Shown: positions 21,825 through 34,460, numbered from the stretch's first letter. The stretch: DNA of 64,000 nt from Vombatus ursinus (GCF_900497805.2 NW_020954702.1:1838708-1902707), one strand, 5' to 3'. Notes: generated by a model not told the origin, from the letters alone. Numbers and translations: made by a program.

Positions 21825-24644
21825 TTATTGGTTATCAGAAGTGGGATTCAGAGAAGGACATCCCCAGACAGCCCCTGAACTCAGCCCTGTGATTTTGGTA
21901 CCCACTCAGACTCACTGTTGTCCATTCGGGACCCAGGATCTGGATTATCCTTCAGTAAGACCCCTCTCAGATCTCTGAACTCCAGCCTTGGTTGAGTTCT
22001 CTGAGGATTTATTCGAGGGTTTCTAGTGGCTAATCATTAAGGTTTGCCCATAGGCAATTTGGCTCCAGGTATAGACATGGGCAGCCACCCTTTTGGGCAG
22101 CAACTGTCGATACCTGCAAGAATGGCAGGGGATAACAAGATCTTGTGTTTGAGATTGCATTTTTTCTTTGGTAAATGAGAATCTGAATCTCAATTAGTCT
22201 CCCTTTGGAAAATTCATGATCTCTTCTGTGGGGAGAAATCCCATATGCTAGTTGTTTGTGTTGCTTAATGGAAGATTCATACCCTAGACAAACATGAGAA
22301 CTTTCAGCACCATTAGGAGAGACCTTAAAATGGTAATTACCCTTACTGCCATAGGACAAAAAACAATAACTTCAAGGTAAAAGATGGAGGTGACTAGGAA
22401 TATTTTTGGGGAGGACTGAGGATGGTAGAGAGGAAAAAACAGGGAGAGTTTCTCTTTCCCTCATCCCTTTCTGACTGCTGGTGTTAGAGGGCAAGCAGAT
22501 GCTTGCAGCTTTGGGTCTGTCTTTGTGTGCTTGGAATACTATTTGCGTTGTGTGATGAGTTATCTGAAAATTCCCTCAGGTAAAGCCTTGAAGAATTACA
22601 GCCTTATTTAAGAGATTCCCTAGGCTTACTGGGGGAAAAGGGTAATAATTTCTTAGACTGTGTGTATTTGTGTATGTGTGTGCACATGTGTGTGATCGTA
22701 TGACCTCTGGTAAGGCAGGCAAGAAAAAGTAATATTGGGGCCACTGTCTCATAACTGTTGGTCTGTTTGTGTATTTTTCTGTGCCTATGTCTGTGTTTCT
22801 CAAAGTCTATGTAAATGTAATTGTGTGTGTAGAGCTTAGATGGAAAACATTTTGCTGTCAAATCTATCTCTCTGTGTCTTGTTAACTAACCTTTTCCTGA
22901 GAAAAATAATGTGAACCATTACAAGTTTTCAGAAAGATTCTTCTTTTCTCTTTACATTCCTCAACTGTGGCCAGGTTCAAGGAGTATCGAGGTAAGGACA
23001 GATTTATTGTTTTATGTCTAGAGAAGAAGGTCATCTCACTGATTATGGGGGGGGGGGTCGGGCAATGTCAATGAATTTTCAAAGTGCAGAAAAAATAGGC
23101 TGAAGATTACATTATAAATATTAATAACATACATTGTCTTCTGTTACATCAAAGGGAAATCCAATTTATTTAGGTTTATTATTTAATGTGGAATTAAAAC
23201 CTATTTGTAGAGCAAATCCTGTGGTGCCAATATGTTTTATTATAAACTCATTTGATATGCACTGTTCTTTGTATATAATTTGGAACTAATTACTTAATAT
23301 ATTTACACTTCCTGTCCTTTTGCTATAATTGAAGTAAAAATTGCAACTTTTAAGTGAATCAATTGGTGTAATAGAGGTAATCTTCTTATAAAAAGTGTTC
23401 TTTTACCTATGTTTTATGTGAGGATTAGATCCTTATTAGTCTCTACTCCTGGGGTGGGGGGGGGAGCAGGGAGAATTGAATTGGAGTTAACTGGAGTTCT
23501 AAAAAGGAAAAATTTGGAATAAATTTTAAAATTTTGAGCTCTAAATAATTACAGAGAAAAAATTAAATAAAATTTTGAGGAAGCAACTAGATCAGATGAA
23601 TATATGTAATCTGCTTCCTGCAGTATTTTTAAATATTTAGCTCTTGATTTTTCAACTGATATTTGAATTTCTTAAATATATAAATGTAACAGTTTACTAA
23701 CTTACGTCATAGGAAGCTAAATGATAATGGAGTCAATGGTAACTTGGAAAGGCACTCCTAGCTTTAGCTTATATGTCTACTTTGGTACATAGGAAATCTC
23801 TTGACAAGAAGGATGCATTTTCAAGTCAACTTCTCATAGATGCTTGCTTAAGATTCTTCATTTAGCTTGTTGTTAGCAGTGTTTATGTCAGGTACAGAGT
23901 TTGGATAAAGCTAGAAACAGCAAGGGGTATTTAAGAACTGAGATTATCTGAAATTTTAAGTGAAGTATAGTTTCCTAGCTCAACGTTATCAGAACCACAA
24001 AGTCAAGATGGTTTTTACTATGGTTATTAGATAAGTAAAAATTTAAGAGATAGTACTAAATTTTGAGAACAGTTTTATAAAAGAATGAAGTAAGAACAAC
24101 TAAGGATCTACAAGTGATATGGAATCAGAGAAGCAAACCAACCAAAGAGGAATTCCCCTTCAAAGCTTCTCCTGAGAATGAGATCACCTATTCCAGAATG
24201 TCCAAGGGAAGATATTCCCAGATCAGATGACTACGTAGGACATCTGAGATTCAAGATGAGATGTGCTGACTAAATGGACTTTGGTGGGCGGGTCACTCCC
24301 AACCTATAACCCCTTGGTGAAAGATCTGTCTTTTGGCATTTCTGGCTCAGAGGTTTCTTTCCATGGCAAAGTTGAATCTGATCCTTCCCATCCTTGGTGG
24401 ATGGGTGGCCTTTTTAGTTGGTTCTCTTTGGGCATTAGTAATGTTATCTACTCTCTTTTCAGGTACTCCTCACTCTTCTATGCGCTTTGCTCCTCTTTTG
24501 GAGAATCAAATATTGCCTGCAGGTGTCTTCTCATATTGAGGTCCATGTTACTAACATTGTCCTAGTTCAGTAGCACCTGGAACTAACCTAAAACCTTGTG
24601 GCTCTAGCGTGGAATCCTGATTCATTCTGACCAAAAGGAGGGAA

Positions 24645-25002
24645 TGGTAACCCCCAAGAAACTTTAGGCCCCTACCCTACTCTGACCAGAAGTTCATAAA
24701 TGCCCCTGTTCCCGGACAGGGATAGTTCCAAGTACATTTCTGCAACCTTGTTCTTGTAATCCCTCAACACTTTCAACACTCCCTTCCTGCAGTTCAGCTT
24801 TTCTGTGTATGTGGACTATATACCTTTTTGCTATTTCCCACAAATGTGCACTATAAGAATTCCCTTCTCCCCTGCTCCTCAGGCATCCCTGTCTAAATAA
24901 GGCAGTGCTTTGTCCTGAAGTGCAATTACTTGTTTCTGAATAAATGCCTTACTTTATTTACTGATCACCCAGTTGACCTGAAGTTTTCTTTTCAGGTTGA
25001 CA
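24645..25002 (+). repeat. 3' LTR of the ERVL-like element
   Basis: About 358 bases starting TGGTAACCCCCAAG and ending GGTTGACA, with AATAAA at 24939-24944. Preceded by a purine-rich tract. The flanks AATAG (left of the 5' LTR) and TTAGC (right) could be a worn target duplication, but this is weak. Confidence 0.8.
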
Positions 25003-25189
25003 TTAGCAACATTGAAATTCATCGTAAGATATTTGGGGTGTCTTCTGTAATAAATATATTTGAAGAGGGAGAAGTAGAACAGTATTATAACAATAATGTA
25101 GGTTAAGTCCAGGTCTGGAAGGTCTAAGTCTGGAAGGACAGATAAGTCCATACCTCATCTGTCTTCTGCCTCTTCCCCTGAGGGCCCCT

Positions 25190-25465
25190 TGATCCAGTGA
25201 TGAGTTCTTTCCAGAACCTCCATTTTTGAGGAAGGGAACCAGCCATTCTTCATTCTTTGGACTATACCATCATGCTCCCATACAAGTACCTCCCCTCCCC
25301 CTTTTCAAATTCCTTTTGTTTGTTGTCTTCCCCTATTAGAATGTAAGTTCCTTGTTGGCAGAGACTTTTTTTTCTTTTTTACTCATATGTCTAGCACTAA
25401 GCACAGTGTCTGGGACAAAGATAGTGTTTAAGAAAGTGCTTGTTGATTTGACTTGACTTGGAAGT
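25190..25465 (+). repeat. L2-type LINE 3' tail
   Basis: Ends with the L2 3' phrases TTAGAATGTAAGTTCCTTG, GCACTAAGCACAGTGTCTGG and GTGCTTGTTGATTTGACTTG. The part before 25290 is only loosely matched. Confidence 0.65.
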
Positions 25466-27210
25466 TACAGATTAGTCATAGATATGCAGAGACAAAATTC
25501 CCCTAAACTCTGATCCAAGATAACAGATCATAAATGCTTTTAGAATAACCAATTTATAACTTCACATTATTCAAGGGGTATAATATCTACCATATTATGT
25601 AACAGGTGGAAAATTGTACCGTTAAAAAGGGAGAAGCAAAACAATGGTGTTTAGGTCAGGGTGATATTATCACCTCAATCATAAAGCTGCCACTTCAATT
25701 TTCCCATCAATCTGCATCCACTTTGATTCTTCACATGTACAACTTATATTTTTATAGATACATATTTAAAATGATAAAGTGAACATTTTTCCAAACAGAA
25801 AACATTACCTGTTTTTCCCCATTAAAGCTAGTTCAACGAAGATGTAAATAATTACTCAGTAAAATTTCTTTTAAATGGGTTGACTCAGTTAGACAACAGA
25901 ATTAAGGAGTTAGTTTAACCAACTTCTAGTAGGTTTGAGAGCAAGAACAATGAAAGCCAACAAAAATAGGCAACAAAAATAGTTCTGTTTTCACCTCGTT
26001 CTGAGACTAACTGCAAATATTAAAGTTCTTCATGCCAGGTTTGAAAATCCACAGTTAGATCAACATGAAATTTCATATGTAAAGCAATTAAATGCTTTCC
26101 CAGGTTTGGTTTTGTTTTTTTGCAAATTCATTTTCAGAAGATCATTCCCGGTTTGTGAGTTATGCTTATGTGGGTTTATTTGCTGGTCATAGTTTTACTC
26201 AGTTTAATGTCTTTAAACCAAGAAATCTCAGAAGTAGGAGAGATTTTCCCTTTTGATTCTCTCTCTTTTTTTTTTTTTCATTATTTGCTCTGGCCATAGT
26301 CTGGATGTCTTGTTCTGAGAGGAGGGGAAAAAAATAAGTGCTGACGACTGACCTCAATTCCTTTTTCATGAACACTCTCATTCCTTCTAAAATTAACTAC
26401 AGCTAAATTAAAAGCTCTTTCCCATTCTCCCTGAACTGAGCTTATTATGCTTGATTAGGTACAGGTAAGCAATAGAAGAACCCTTAACATAGCTTTGTTG
26501 AGATTCATGCCATATTTGGAGACTCTCCCTTTTCTACTATCCAGGAGTTCTGGAGAGCACTTTGTCCTACATTAGGACTGTTTGGGGTTTTCTCTTGGGT
26601 GGGTAGGAGGGAGAGTTAGAATCCATTTCAAAGTGTTTAGAGAATGGTTTCCTTTTTCTCCAGTGATGCAGCTGGGACTTAAGTGTAGGTTCCTCTGGAG
26701 TGTTAGAAAGGAAGATTTTTCTATTAATTTGATGGAACGACCAATTTCATACATTCATCTTTGAACTGCATTTTCCCCCCTGTGCAGAAAGAGGTGTTTT
26801 CTGCTGAAAGGTACAGCCTATAGAGTTATCTTGCTAATAAGGACATAGCCCTGACCATGAGAAGGAGTTCTGCCAATGTGAGAGTCTCTCTCAGGCTGTA
26901 TAGCTACTCTTCTCAGGAATCAACCAGTATAAAACAAAAGACATAAAGGTTCTCTCTGCAAAGTCAGAAACATAAATAGGTTTTCAATGATCTTGGCAAG
27001 CAAGACCCATATTTTATCATCAGTGCATGTTTTTGCATTTCCCACCTGGTATACAATAAATTGTCATGGTAAAAGGGCCACAGTTTACATTTAATTTAGA
27101 TGATAGAGAAGATTTATTGTTATTCCAAGACATGGCAGGATCAAATGATTGACAGCATTCTTACGTTGTCAGAATTCAGCTTAGTAAAATCTGCATACAA
27201 ATACGTCCAT
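25466..27210. other. Unassigned, apparently repeat-poor sequence
   Basis: About 1.7 kb with no family recognised beyond short T runs (26269-26278). No frame above 60 residues and no RNA signature. After the microRNA island, this is the second-longest stretch here without a recognised repeat. Confidence 0.45.
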
Positions 27211-27226
27211 AGACAGACAGACAGAC

Positions 27227-27282
<56 letters not shown>

Positions 27283-27292
27283 NNNNNNNNNN

Positions 27293-27339
<47 letters not shown>

Positions 27340-27345
27340 GGATAG
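27211..27345. repeat. (GATA)n microsatellite with 10-N assembly gap
   Basis: A short AGAC run turns into a long pure GATA run on both sides of ten N (27283-27292), then GATG/GGTA variants. The true repeat number is unknown because the gap sits inside the run. Confidence 0.97.
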
Positions 27346-27609
27346 GTAGAGATACCTATATACCTATACACATATATGGAAACAACAACAAAAAGTCTGA
27401 ATATCCAGCTGACTTTAGAGGTGAAACAGAAGCTTACCTAATAATTGGGGAATGGGTTAGAGAGGGAAAAGGGAAGAAAAGAGAAAGTAACTTTGTTTTG
27501 TTCAGTGGTTTATATAGCATAGGAGCTAGGGAAAGGGAAAGAATTACCAGAGGGTATGTGTAATTATTCATAGTTTGAAAATGATGTCATTCATTCCTCT
27601 CTTTTTTGC
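27346..27609. other. Unassigned sequence after the microsatellite
   Basis: No repeat family or frame recognised. Confidence 0.4.
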
Positions 27610-28160
27610 CTCCACAACAGAAAAATGAAGTTTAGAGAAGGAGTAGGTGGGTGGATAGGATAAGAAAGAGTTTTGTTTTGGACATGGTGAGTTTGAGTTG
27701 CTATGAGACACCAGTTTAAAATGTTCAAAGGCCAATTGGTGGTAAGGGACTGGAGCTCACAACAGAGAATAAAGCTGTATTTGTTGATCTGGAGATACTA
27801 TTCCTAACTTTCAAGAGAATAGTTTCTGATGAACAATGAAGCTGCAAAACATATTACAAAAGGTTGAGAAATTAGTGAGAGGAGAATAAATTAGTGAGAG
27901 GAGACTGAGCATAAACAACTTTTCCTAGGAATTTGGCTATGAAAAGGAAAAGGGGTATGGAGTGATTACTTAAGAGGATAGTTGTATCAAGGAAGGATTT
28001 TTTTTCAAGTCTGAAAGGCCTGAGTGCATTTGTATTCATCAAAGAAATAATCAGGAGAGAGATAAAAAATCTGAGAGAGAAATTATTGTGGTGGCTGTAT
28101 GTTAGAGAAGACAAAAGAGAATGGAATAAGGGGCAAACAGAGAAATTGGTGAAAAAGATC
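27610..28160 (-). repeat. L2 LINE, reverse-transcriptase side fragment
   Basis: Reverse complement of L2 coding sequence: GGTGAGTTTGAGTTGCTATG and GGGACTGGAGCTCACAACAG fit antisense L2 wording (the CATCTCGAACTGGATGTC region). The minus-strand frame 27872-28162 contains LIISLMNTNALRPFR. Diverged. Confidence 0.5.
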
Positions 28161-28164
28161 ACTT

Positions 28165-28905
28165 CTTTATTTTAAATTGTTTTATATTAAACAAAAAATC
28201 AATTTTATCTCACACTCCATTACTGGGAAAAGAAAAAAAACTTACAAAAAATGTACAGATGAAGCAAAACAAATTCCCAAATTAACCATGTTCAAAAAAC
28301 ATACATGGCATCCTAAACCCTGAGTCCATTGCCACTTTGTCAAAAGGTGGGAACATGCTTCATCAGTCCTCTGGAATCCCAGATGGTCATTGTGTTGATC
28401 AGAGTTCTTAAGTTTTTTGGAGTTGTTTTTCACAGGTATCCTGCTATTGAATAAGTTGTTCTTATTCTCCTTACTTCACTGTACTAGTTCATGCAAATTT
28501 TTCCAGTTTTTATTAAAAAAGTATTTTTCAGCATTTCTTAAGATACACTAGTATTCCATTACATTAATGTGCATGATTTGTTCATCTATTACCCACTTGA
28601 TTGGTACCTCTTAGTTTTTAGTTTTTCACTATAATATAAAGAGCTGCCATAAATATTTTTGTACTTATGACTCCTTTTCTGTTTTATTTGATGTTGTGTG
28701 TGGTATAGGTCTAGAAATAGTATTGCTGGGTCAAAGGGTATGTATAACTTAATGATTCTTTGATCATAGTTCCAAATTGCATTCCAGAAAAACTACACCA
28801 ACACACAGTTCTACCAAAAATACACTAATGTGCCAATTTTCCTGTAGCCAGTCTAACATTTGTTATTTTCCTTTTTTTTGGTCAACTCTGGCAATCTGAT
28901 ACGTA
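28165..28905 (-). repeat. L1 LINE 3' end with a different 3' UTR
   Basis: The antisense ORF2 C-terminal wording is clear at 28480-28870 (AGTTCATGCAAATTTTTCC, TATTGCTGGGTCAAAGGGTA, GTTCCAAATTGCATTCCAGA). The 3' UTR (28165-28440) does not resemble the ones at 3.7 kb or 50.2 kb, so it belongs to another L1 subfamily. Confidence 0.8.
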
Positions 28906-29510
28906 TCCAGTTAGGCACTCTGTTAAGTGCAGTGGGTGGGGGAGGAGGTTGAGGGTTTGGGGGAGAGGAAAGAAAGACAATCGCTGACCTCAAAGAGCCT
29001 ACAATCTAATTGGGAAAAAACAACATCAAAAGGAAGCCAAAAAGCAGGGGTGGAGGACTGTGAGGGGAGGAAGGTTGTGGAAGGTACCCAATTGGGAACA
29101 TGATGGAAAAGTCAGAGAAGTCACAAAGTAATGCAGCCAGTTGAGAAATGAGGGGAGATTCTGAGCCAAGCTCCCTCCTTAAATGGAAATTTTAGAGTTC
29201 ATGGCACCACCCTCCAATTAGAGGGACTTAGGGTAGTAATGAGGTGGAATACAAGGCTGATGGGATCTTTCAGGATGGTGAAGTTTTCTCAATAATGAGC
29301 TTCCTGGGGCATAGTGGGAAAGTCTGAGAAGTCCCAAAGTAATGCAGCCAAGGTAAGAAATGAGGAGATATAGAGGTAAGGGAAGCTGGCATAAGAGGTA
29401 GAAATTTGGCCTTAGCTCCTCTAAAACTTCTTCCACAATGACCTAGAGTTATTTTTCCAACCCAGGGAAGATTAGGGAGATTGAGAGGTCCACTGACACT
29501 GGGGTAGGGG
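28906..29510. repeat. Diverged interspersed repeat, partly L2-like antisense
   Basis: 28906-29035 carries the antisense L2 3' end (AGGCACTCTGTTAAGTGCAG, CTCAAAGAGCCTACAATCTA). 29036-29510 has an internal echo: GGGAACATGATGGAAAAGTC...TCACAAAGTAATGCAGCCAG at 29092-29143 and GGGGCATAGTGGGAAAGTCT...TCCCAAAGTAATGCAGCCAA at 29305-29351. This suggests a repeat with an internal duplication whose family I cannot name. Confidence 0.4.
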
Positions 29511-30887
29511 CTGACCAGAAGCACAGTGTAGCAGCAGTATGGTAGCAGGTTGAAGGGGCAGTAGGCTGTGGTGGAAAGCAGCTCAGTGCCTAGGGACAGG
29601 AAGGGAAATGAACTCCTGAACAGAAAAAGATCCCAGGGACACCTGTACTAGCCCTGAGGGGTTGAAGGAATGCCATCTGGCAGCTCTGTCACCTATCACA
29701 TAGTCCTAGGTCATAGTTCCAGGGCAGGGTGTGACTCTGAGCCCAAGAGCTGAGTAGGGTCTCAGTTCTAACTTTGAGCTTTGCACATAAGCTTGCAATG
29801 TAATAAATCACACCTGGCAACCAAAACCAAGAGGGAGCCAGCAGGTCAGTCACTCTGAACCTGTAGAACTTTCAAGAGGGCTAATTATGACCAAGTCCAG
29901 CAGCAGGCTTAAAGACTCAACCCCACAGAAGCAAACAGATCTAAACTGAGTCAGGAACTTGGAGAGCACAAGCCAGGACAGTAAGCAGACCTTTCCTCAG
30001 ATCATACCACTTAAGAAACAATGAAAATTTATAAGCCCACATACTAAGCATTGAAAACAACAGAAGGACCCAAAAAAAAAAAAAGCTTAGACCAGACATC
30101 CACTCAGCCTCTCAGAAGTGGGCAGAGCCCAATACTAATATATAATCAGGAAGTAGTCTGGGAAAATGAGCAAACAACAAAAGAACCTGGCCACAAAAAT
30201 ATATTATGGCTACAGGGAAGTTGAAGACATAAACAAAGAAGATAACTCGAAAACATCTACATATAAAGCCTCATAGAAAAATACAGATTAGATACAAACT
30301 GAACAAGAATTCTTAGAAGAGCTAAAGAATTTTTTTTAAAAAGAAGAACAAAAATCATTTTAAAAGTCAAATAGTAGCAGTAAAGTAAAAATTGGGAAAT
30401 GAAACGAGAGCTACACAAGAAAATTATGAGAAGAGAATCAACAGTTTGGTAAAAGAGGTACAAAACCACTGAAGAAAATGGCTCCTTAAAATTAGATTTG
30501 TCCAAGTGGAAACTGATGACTCCATAAGACACCAAGAAATAATCAAATAAAATCAAAAACTGCCAAGAAAAAAAAGAAATAAACATTAACTATCTCATAG
30601 GAAAAACAACCAACTCAAAAATAGATTGAGGAGAGATAATTCAAGAATCATTGGATTAAATGAAAGGCATAAACAACAATAAAAAAGAGCCTAGACATCA
30701 TATTTTACAAAGTTCTATAGGAAAACTGCCCAGATATCCTAGAACCAGAGAGCAAAGTAGAAATGGAAAGAATCTACTAAATCTACTAAAAGAAATTCCA
30801 AAATGAAAATTTCCAAGAATATTACAGCCAAAATCTAGAATTCCCAGGTCAAGGAGAAAATACTGGAAGCAGCCAGGAAAAAAAGAA

Positions 30888-31370
30888 TTCTGTTTGGCAT
30901 TCAAAGCTTTTCATTACCTAGCCCCTTCATATTTTTAGTATTCTTAGACCTTACTTCTTGCCACATACTCTTTGATCCAGTAACACTGACCTCCTTTCTG
31001 TTCTCTGAACAAGACACTCCATCTCTCATCTCCGGGTATTTTCTCTGGCTATACCCCATACCTGGAAGGATCTTTCTTCTTATCTCTACCTACTAGATTC
31101 CTTGGGTTTCTTCAAGTTCAAACTAAAATCTCATCCTTTGCAAGAAGCCTTTCCCAATGCTTTGTAATTCTATTGCCTTCTTTCTGTTAATTATTTCCTA
31201 TTTATTCCTATTTATGTAGCTTGCTTTGTATATATGTGATTGCATGTGGTCTCCCCCATTAAATTTTAATCTCTTTGAGGTCAGGGAGTTTTGTCAGGTC
31301 TTTTTCCTCCTTTTGTATCCCCAGCACTTAACACAGTGCCTGACACATGGTAATAAATGTTGATTGGATT
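30888..31370 (+). repeat. L2 LINE 3' end inserted in L1 ORF1
   Basis: Begins TGTTTGGCATTCAAAGC, a frequent 5' truncation point region of L2, and keeps the whole 3' end: ACACTCCATCTCTCATCTCC, CCCATTAAATTTTAATCTC, CACAGTGCCTGACACATGG, AATAAATGTTGATTGG. L1 ORF1 sequence lies on both sides, so this L2 inserted after the L1 did. Confidence 0.85.
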
Positions 31371-32031
31371 AAAATATTAAATATAATTATATAACAAATA
31401 ATTCCATCATATAATTACATAATAAATATTAAAATTGGAGCCCAAGTCAGGATCACACAAGATTTACCAGCTACCACTATGAAAAAATAAAGGGGTTAGA
31501 ATATGATATTCTAAATATCATTGGATTACAACCAAGAATAATCTGCCAAGAAAAACTGAGTAGAATCCTCCAAGGGAAAATGGACATTTAATGAAATAGA
31601 AGATTTCAAGCATTCAAGCATGTTTGGCATTCAGTCACATAGAAAGGTAAACATGATGGAAAATTATAAGAGACTATACAAGGTTAAACTGTTTACATTC
31701 TTATATGGGAAGATAATATGTGTAATCCTTCAGAACTTTGTCATCCCTAAGGCTATTAGGGGGTATGGCTGTGATTCTACTATTCTGGAATGATCTCAAA
31801 AGAGGAATGGAAGGGTGAAAAGAGGGATGCACTGGAAGAGGAGGAAAGAGAGAAGAATAATAAGGAAAATTATCTCACCTCATCTATGGCGTGCACAAGA
31901 AAGGAGGATAAAATATATAATAGAGGAGAAAATGGAGTGGGAATGGGCAACATTTGAACCTCACTCTCATTTGAAGTGATTCAAGGAGAAAGGAACATAC
32001 ATACACACAATTGGATATAGAAATTCATTTT

Positions 32032-32183
32032 GGAGCAGCTAGGTGGCACAGTGGATAGAGCTCCAGCCTTGGAGTCAGGAATACCTGAGTTCAAATATAG
32101 CTTCAGACACTTGACATTTACTAGTTGTGTGACCCTGGGCAAGTCACTTAACTGTGATTGCCTCACCAAAAAGCAAAAAAAAA
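32032..32183 (+). repeat. MAR1/WSINE1-type SINE with exact 11-bp duplication
   Basis: GGAGCAGCTAGGTGGCACAG head, GAGTTCAAATATAGC B-box region, GTGTGACCCTGGGCAAGTCA core and an A tail. Flanked by exact copies of AAATTCATTTT at 32021-32031 and 32184-32194. Inserted in the L1 inter-ORF region. Confidence 0.93.
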
Positions 32184-32290
32184 AAATTCATTTTACCTGA
32201 CAGGGAAGTAGGAGTTTACTGGAATAACCTAGAAAGGGGGTGGGGTTAAGAGGGAAAATAGATCATAATATTACATTAAAATATTATATA

Positions 32291-33085
32291 ATTAGGAAAG
32301 GAAGAGACCATACCATTTTTTCTATGACTTGATACCCAAACAAGGTAGAGTTGAAACAGATAAGAAAACTATGGACCAGTATCCATAATTAAAATTGAAG
32401 TAAAAATTATAAATAAAATTTTAGAGTTTATTGTATTTCTGTACCAAACTTTTTGTGTATTTATATACAGTTTGTGTGTTCTATCTTTCCATGACCATTT
32501 CTTAAGAGAGTTAAGTTTCAAGTAACACCTCTTCCACCTAATCATTTGAAATACGTCCACCACCACCCTAATTCCTCCCCTTTTATTCTCTTGTGTATTC
32601 TTTCACTCCTCTCTTTAATTTATTTTTAAGATCATCAAAATGTAAGAAAACTGCTCCCAGATCCTCAATCTTATTTGACTCCCTCTATTATCTCGGATAA
32701 CATTAGAGTTTTTAGGAGATACATTTATCATCCCCCTCCCCATTAGAGTGAAAACACTTCATCTTTATAAAGTCTCTTCTGATTATTCATTTTTATTTAC
32801 TTTTTAATTTTTCTGTTTACTCCTATGTTGGTTCTAATTCCAAGTTTTTACCCACCTCTGATCTTTTCATCAGCACCGCTTAGAAGTCATCAATTTAAAT
32901 AAACGTGCTTTTTTCCCATAGAGGATTATATTTAGCTTAGCTGGGTAAATTATTCTTGATTGTATGTCTATACCATTTTTCTTCCATGTTCTCCATTTCT
33001 TTATGGTAGTAGCCATTAAATCTTGTGTGATGCTTGCTGCAGTTCTTTGTAACTTCCTTCTATCTCTTTAAGATCATTTTCATAT
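32291..33085 (-). repeat. L1 LINE ORF1 C-terminal/inter-ORF fragment, diverged
   Basis: 32930-33060 is antisense to the end of L1 ORF1 (GCTGGGTAAATTATTCTTGA, TAAATCTTGTGTGATGCTTG). The part left of 32890 is probably the inter-ORF region of the same copy but is only weakly recognisable. Confidence 0.5.
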
Positions 33086-33694
33086 AGAGCAATTAATGAT
33101 AAAAGCACAAAAATTGTGCTTTGAATAAATGAGGAGATTTATATTGGTTGTCAAATGATGTGATATCTTGCTATTTTTTTGAATAAACATTTTGGTACCT
33201 AATTTGAGAAGAAAAAGAACTCCATTTTAATATACACTGTATATGTATATACATATATACACACATATACATGCATATATACATATATGATGACTAGAGT
33301 ATGTGAAACTAAGAAAATGAGGAATCATATAAACATTGGAAGACTCAGATGTAATTAGAAAATGACTATTAATTTGATCATAAATTCACTTTTTAAGTGA
33401 AACTAGAGTCACTGGCGGTAAGGGGGTTCTCATTTAAGCTATTGAAGAGAATGCCAAGAGGCCTCACAGAAGACACCTGCAGAAGAAAAGTTGAAGGACA
33501 CAGCAGAAAGAAGGAAGATCCTCTGTTAGAGATGGATCATTAGATGTCAGTTTAGAGAAAGCTTCAGATGACCAGTTCCTGATGGAATGGAGTGAGAACT
33601 GATTTCACTGGCCCAGTGAACTATTGCCCTTCCCAGAGAGATTGCCCATAAAACAACATTTTCATCAAAGAAAGAGAGAAAATTTAGCAAAATA
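33086..33694. other. Unassigned sequence with a TATA-rich tract
   Basis: Contains an alternating ATAC/ATAT tract at 33228-33290. The remainder (33300-33694) is not recognised and has no frame of note. Confidence 0.4.
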
Positions 33695-34460
33695 GATAAA
33701 TATGTTAAAAAGTTCAAAAATATTCACAATATTCCATATCTGTGGAAATCCCACCTCTGCAAAGGATTGGGGAGATGGGTTGTCTCCTCATATCTCTTCT
33801 TTGGAGTCAAACTTAGTAATTTTGCAGTATTCATTTTTGGTTGTTCTGTGGTGCTTATTCTTTCCATTTTTTTGTTGTAGTCATTGTGCATATTGTTTTC
33901 CTGCCTTTGTTTACTTCATTTTTCATCATTTCACATAAGTCTTTCTATGCTTCTCTGTATTCATTACATTAATCATTTCTTATAGCATAGTAATATTCCA
34001 TTACATTAATATGCCACAATTTGTTTAGCTACTACCCTGTTGACGGATATCTCCTTTGTTTCCAATTCTTTGCTACCCCAAAAAGTATTGCTATAAATAT
34101 TTTGGTGTATATAAGGACTTATTTTTCTTATCAATATGTATAGTAGTGGTCTCTGGGTCAAATAACGTGGACATTTTAGTTACATTATTTGCATTTGTCT
34201 AAATTGCTTTCCAATATGGTCATGCTGATTCACAGCTCCACCAACTACACACTAATGATCCTACCATCCCACAACACCTTCAACATTAACTATTCCCATC
34301 ATTTGTCAACTTTGGCAATCTGCTTTATGTGAGGTGAAATTTCAAGGTTGTTTTGATTTGCATTTGAAATGGTGATTTGGATCATTCTTTCATATAGTAG
34401 TTAATAATGAGGAATTTATTTGAGAACTCTTCATATCCTTTGACTACTTATCTATGTAGA
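33695..34460 (-). repeat. L1 LINE 3' end
   Basis: Antisense to the ORF2 C-terminus: CATTTCACATAAGTCTTTC, ATAGCATAGTAATATTCC, ATGCCACAATTTGTTTAGCT, GTCTCTGGGTCAAATAACG. The left 150 bases are its 3' UTR, different again from the other copies. Confidence 0.75.

Larger units (their letters stand above)
21471..25002 (+). mobile_element. Endogenous retrovirus, ERVL-like, two LTRs, internally short
   Basis: A proviral layout: 5' LTR (21471-21824), a primer-binding site right after it (21829-21849, TGGTTATCAGAAGTGGGATT), an internal part of about 2.8 kb, a purine tract (AAAAGGAGGGAA) just before the 3' LTR, and a 3' LTR (24645-25002). The primer site resembles the complement of a tRNA-Leu 3' end, as in ERVL. 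The internal part is far too short for gag, pol and env and has no long frame, so the copy is broken or non-autonomous. The LTRs differ by roughly a fifth by eye, so it is an old fossil. Confidence 0.75.
29510..32290 (+). repeat. L1 LINE 5' UTR, ORF1 and inter-ORF region, invaded by L2 and SINE
   Basis: 29510-30150 is L1 5' UTR-like. ORF1 follows in broken frames: the methionine run MSKQQKNLATKI starts near 30166, coiled-coil style lysine/glutamate-rich sequence runs to 30600, and the NLRIIGL-type RNA-binding start lies at 30630-30660. An L2 (30888-31370) interrupts it. The ORF1 C-terminal part resumes at 31437 and reads into the inter-ORF region. A SINE sits at 32032-32183. Confidence 0.75.

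Noticed and set aside
27211-27345. CRISPR-like or satellite array
   Set aside because: A simple 4-base microsatellite without spacers, in a vertebrate genome.
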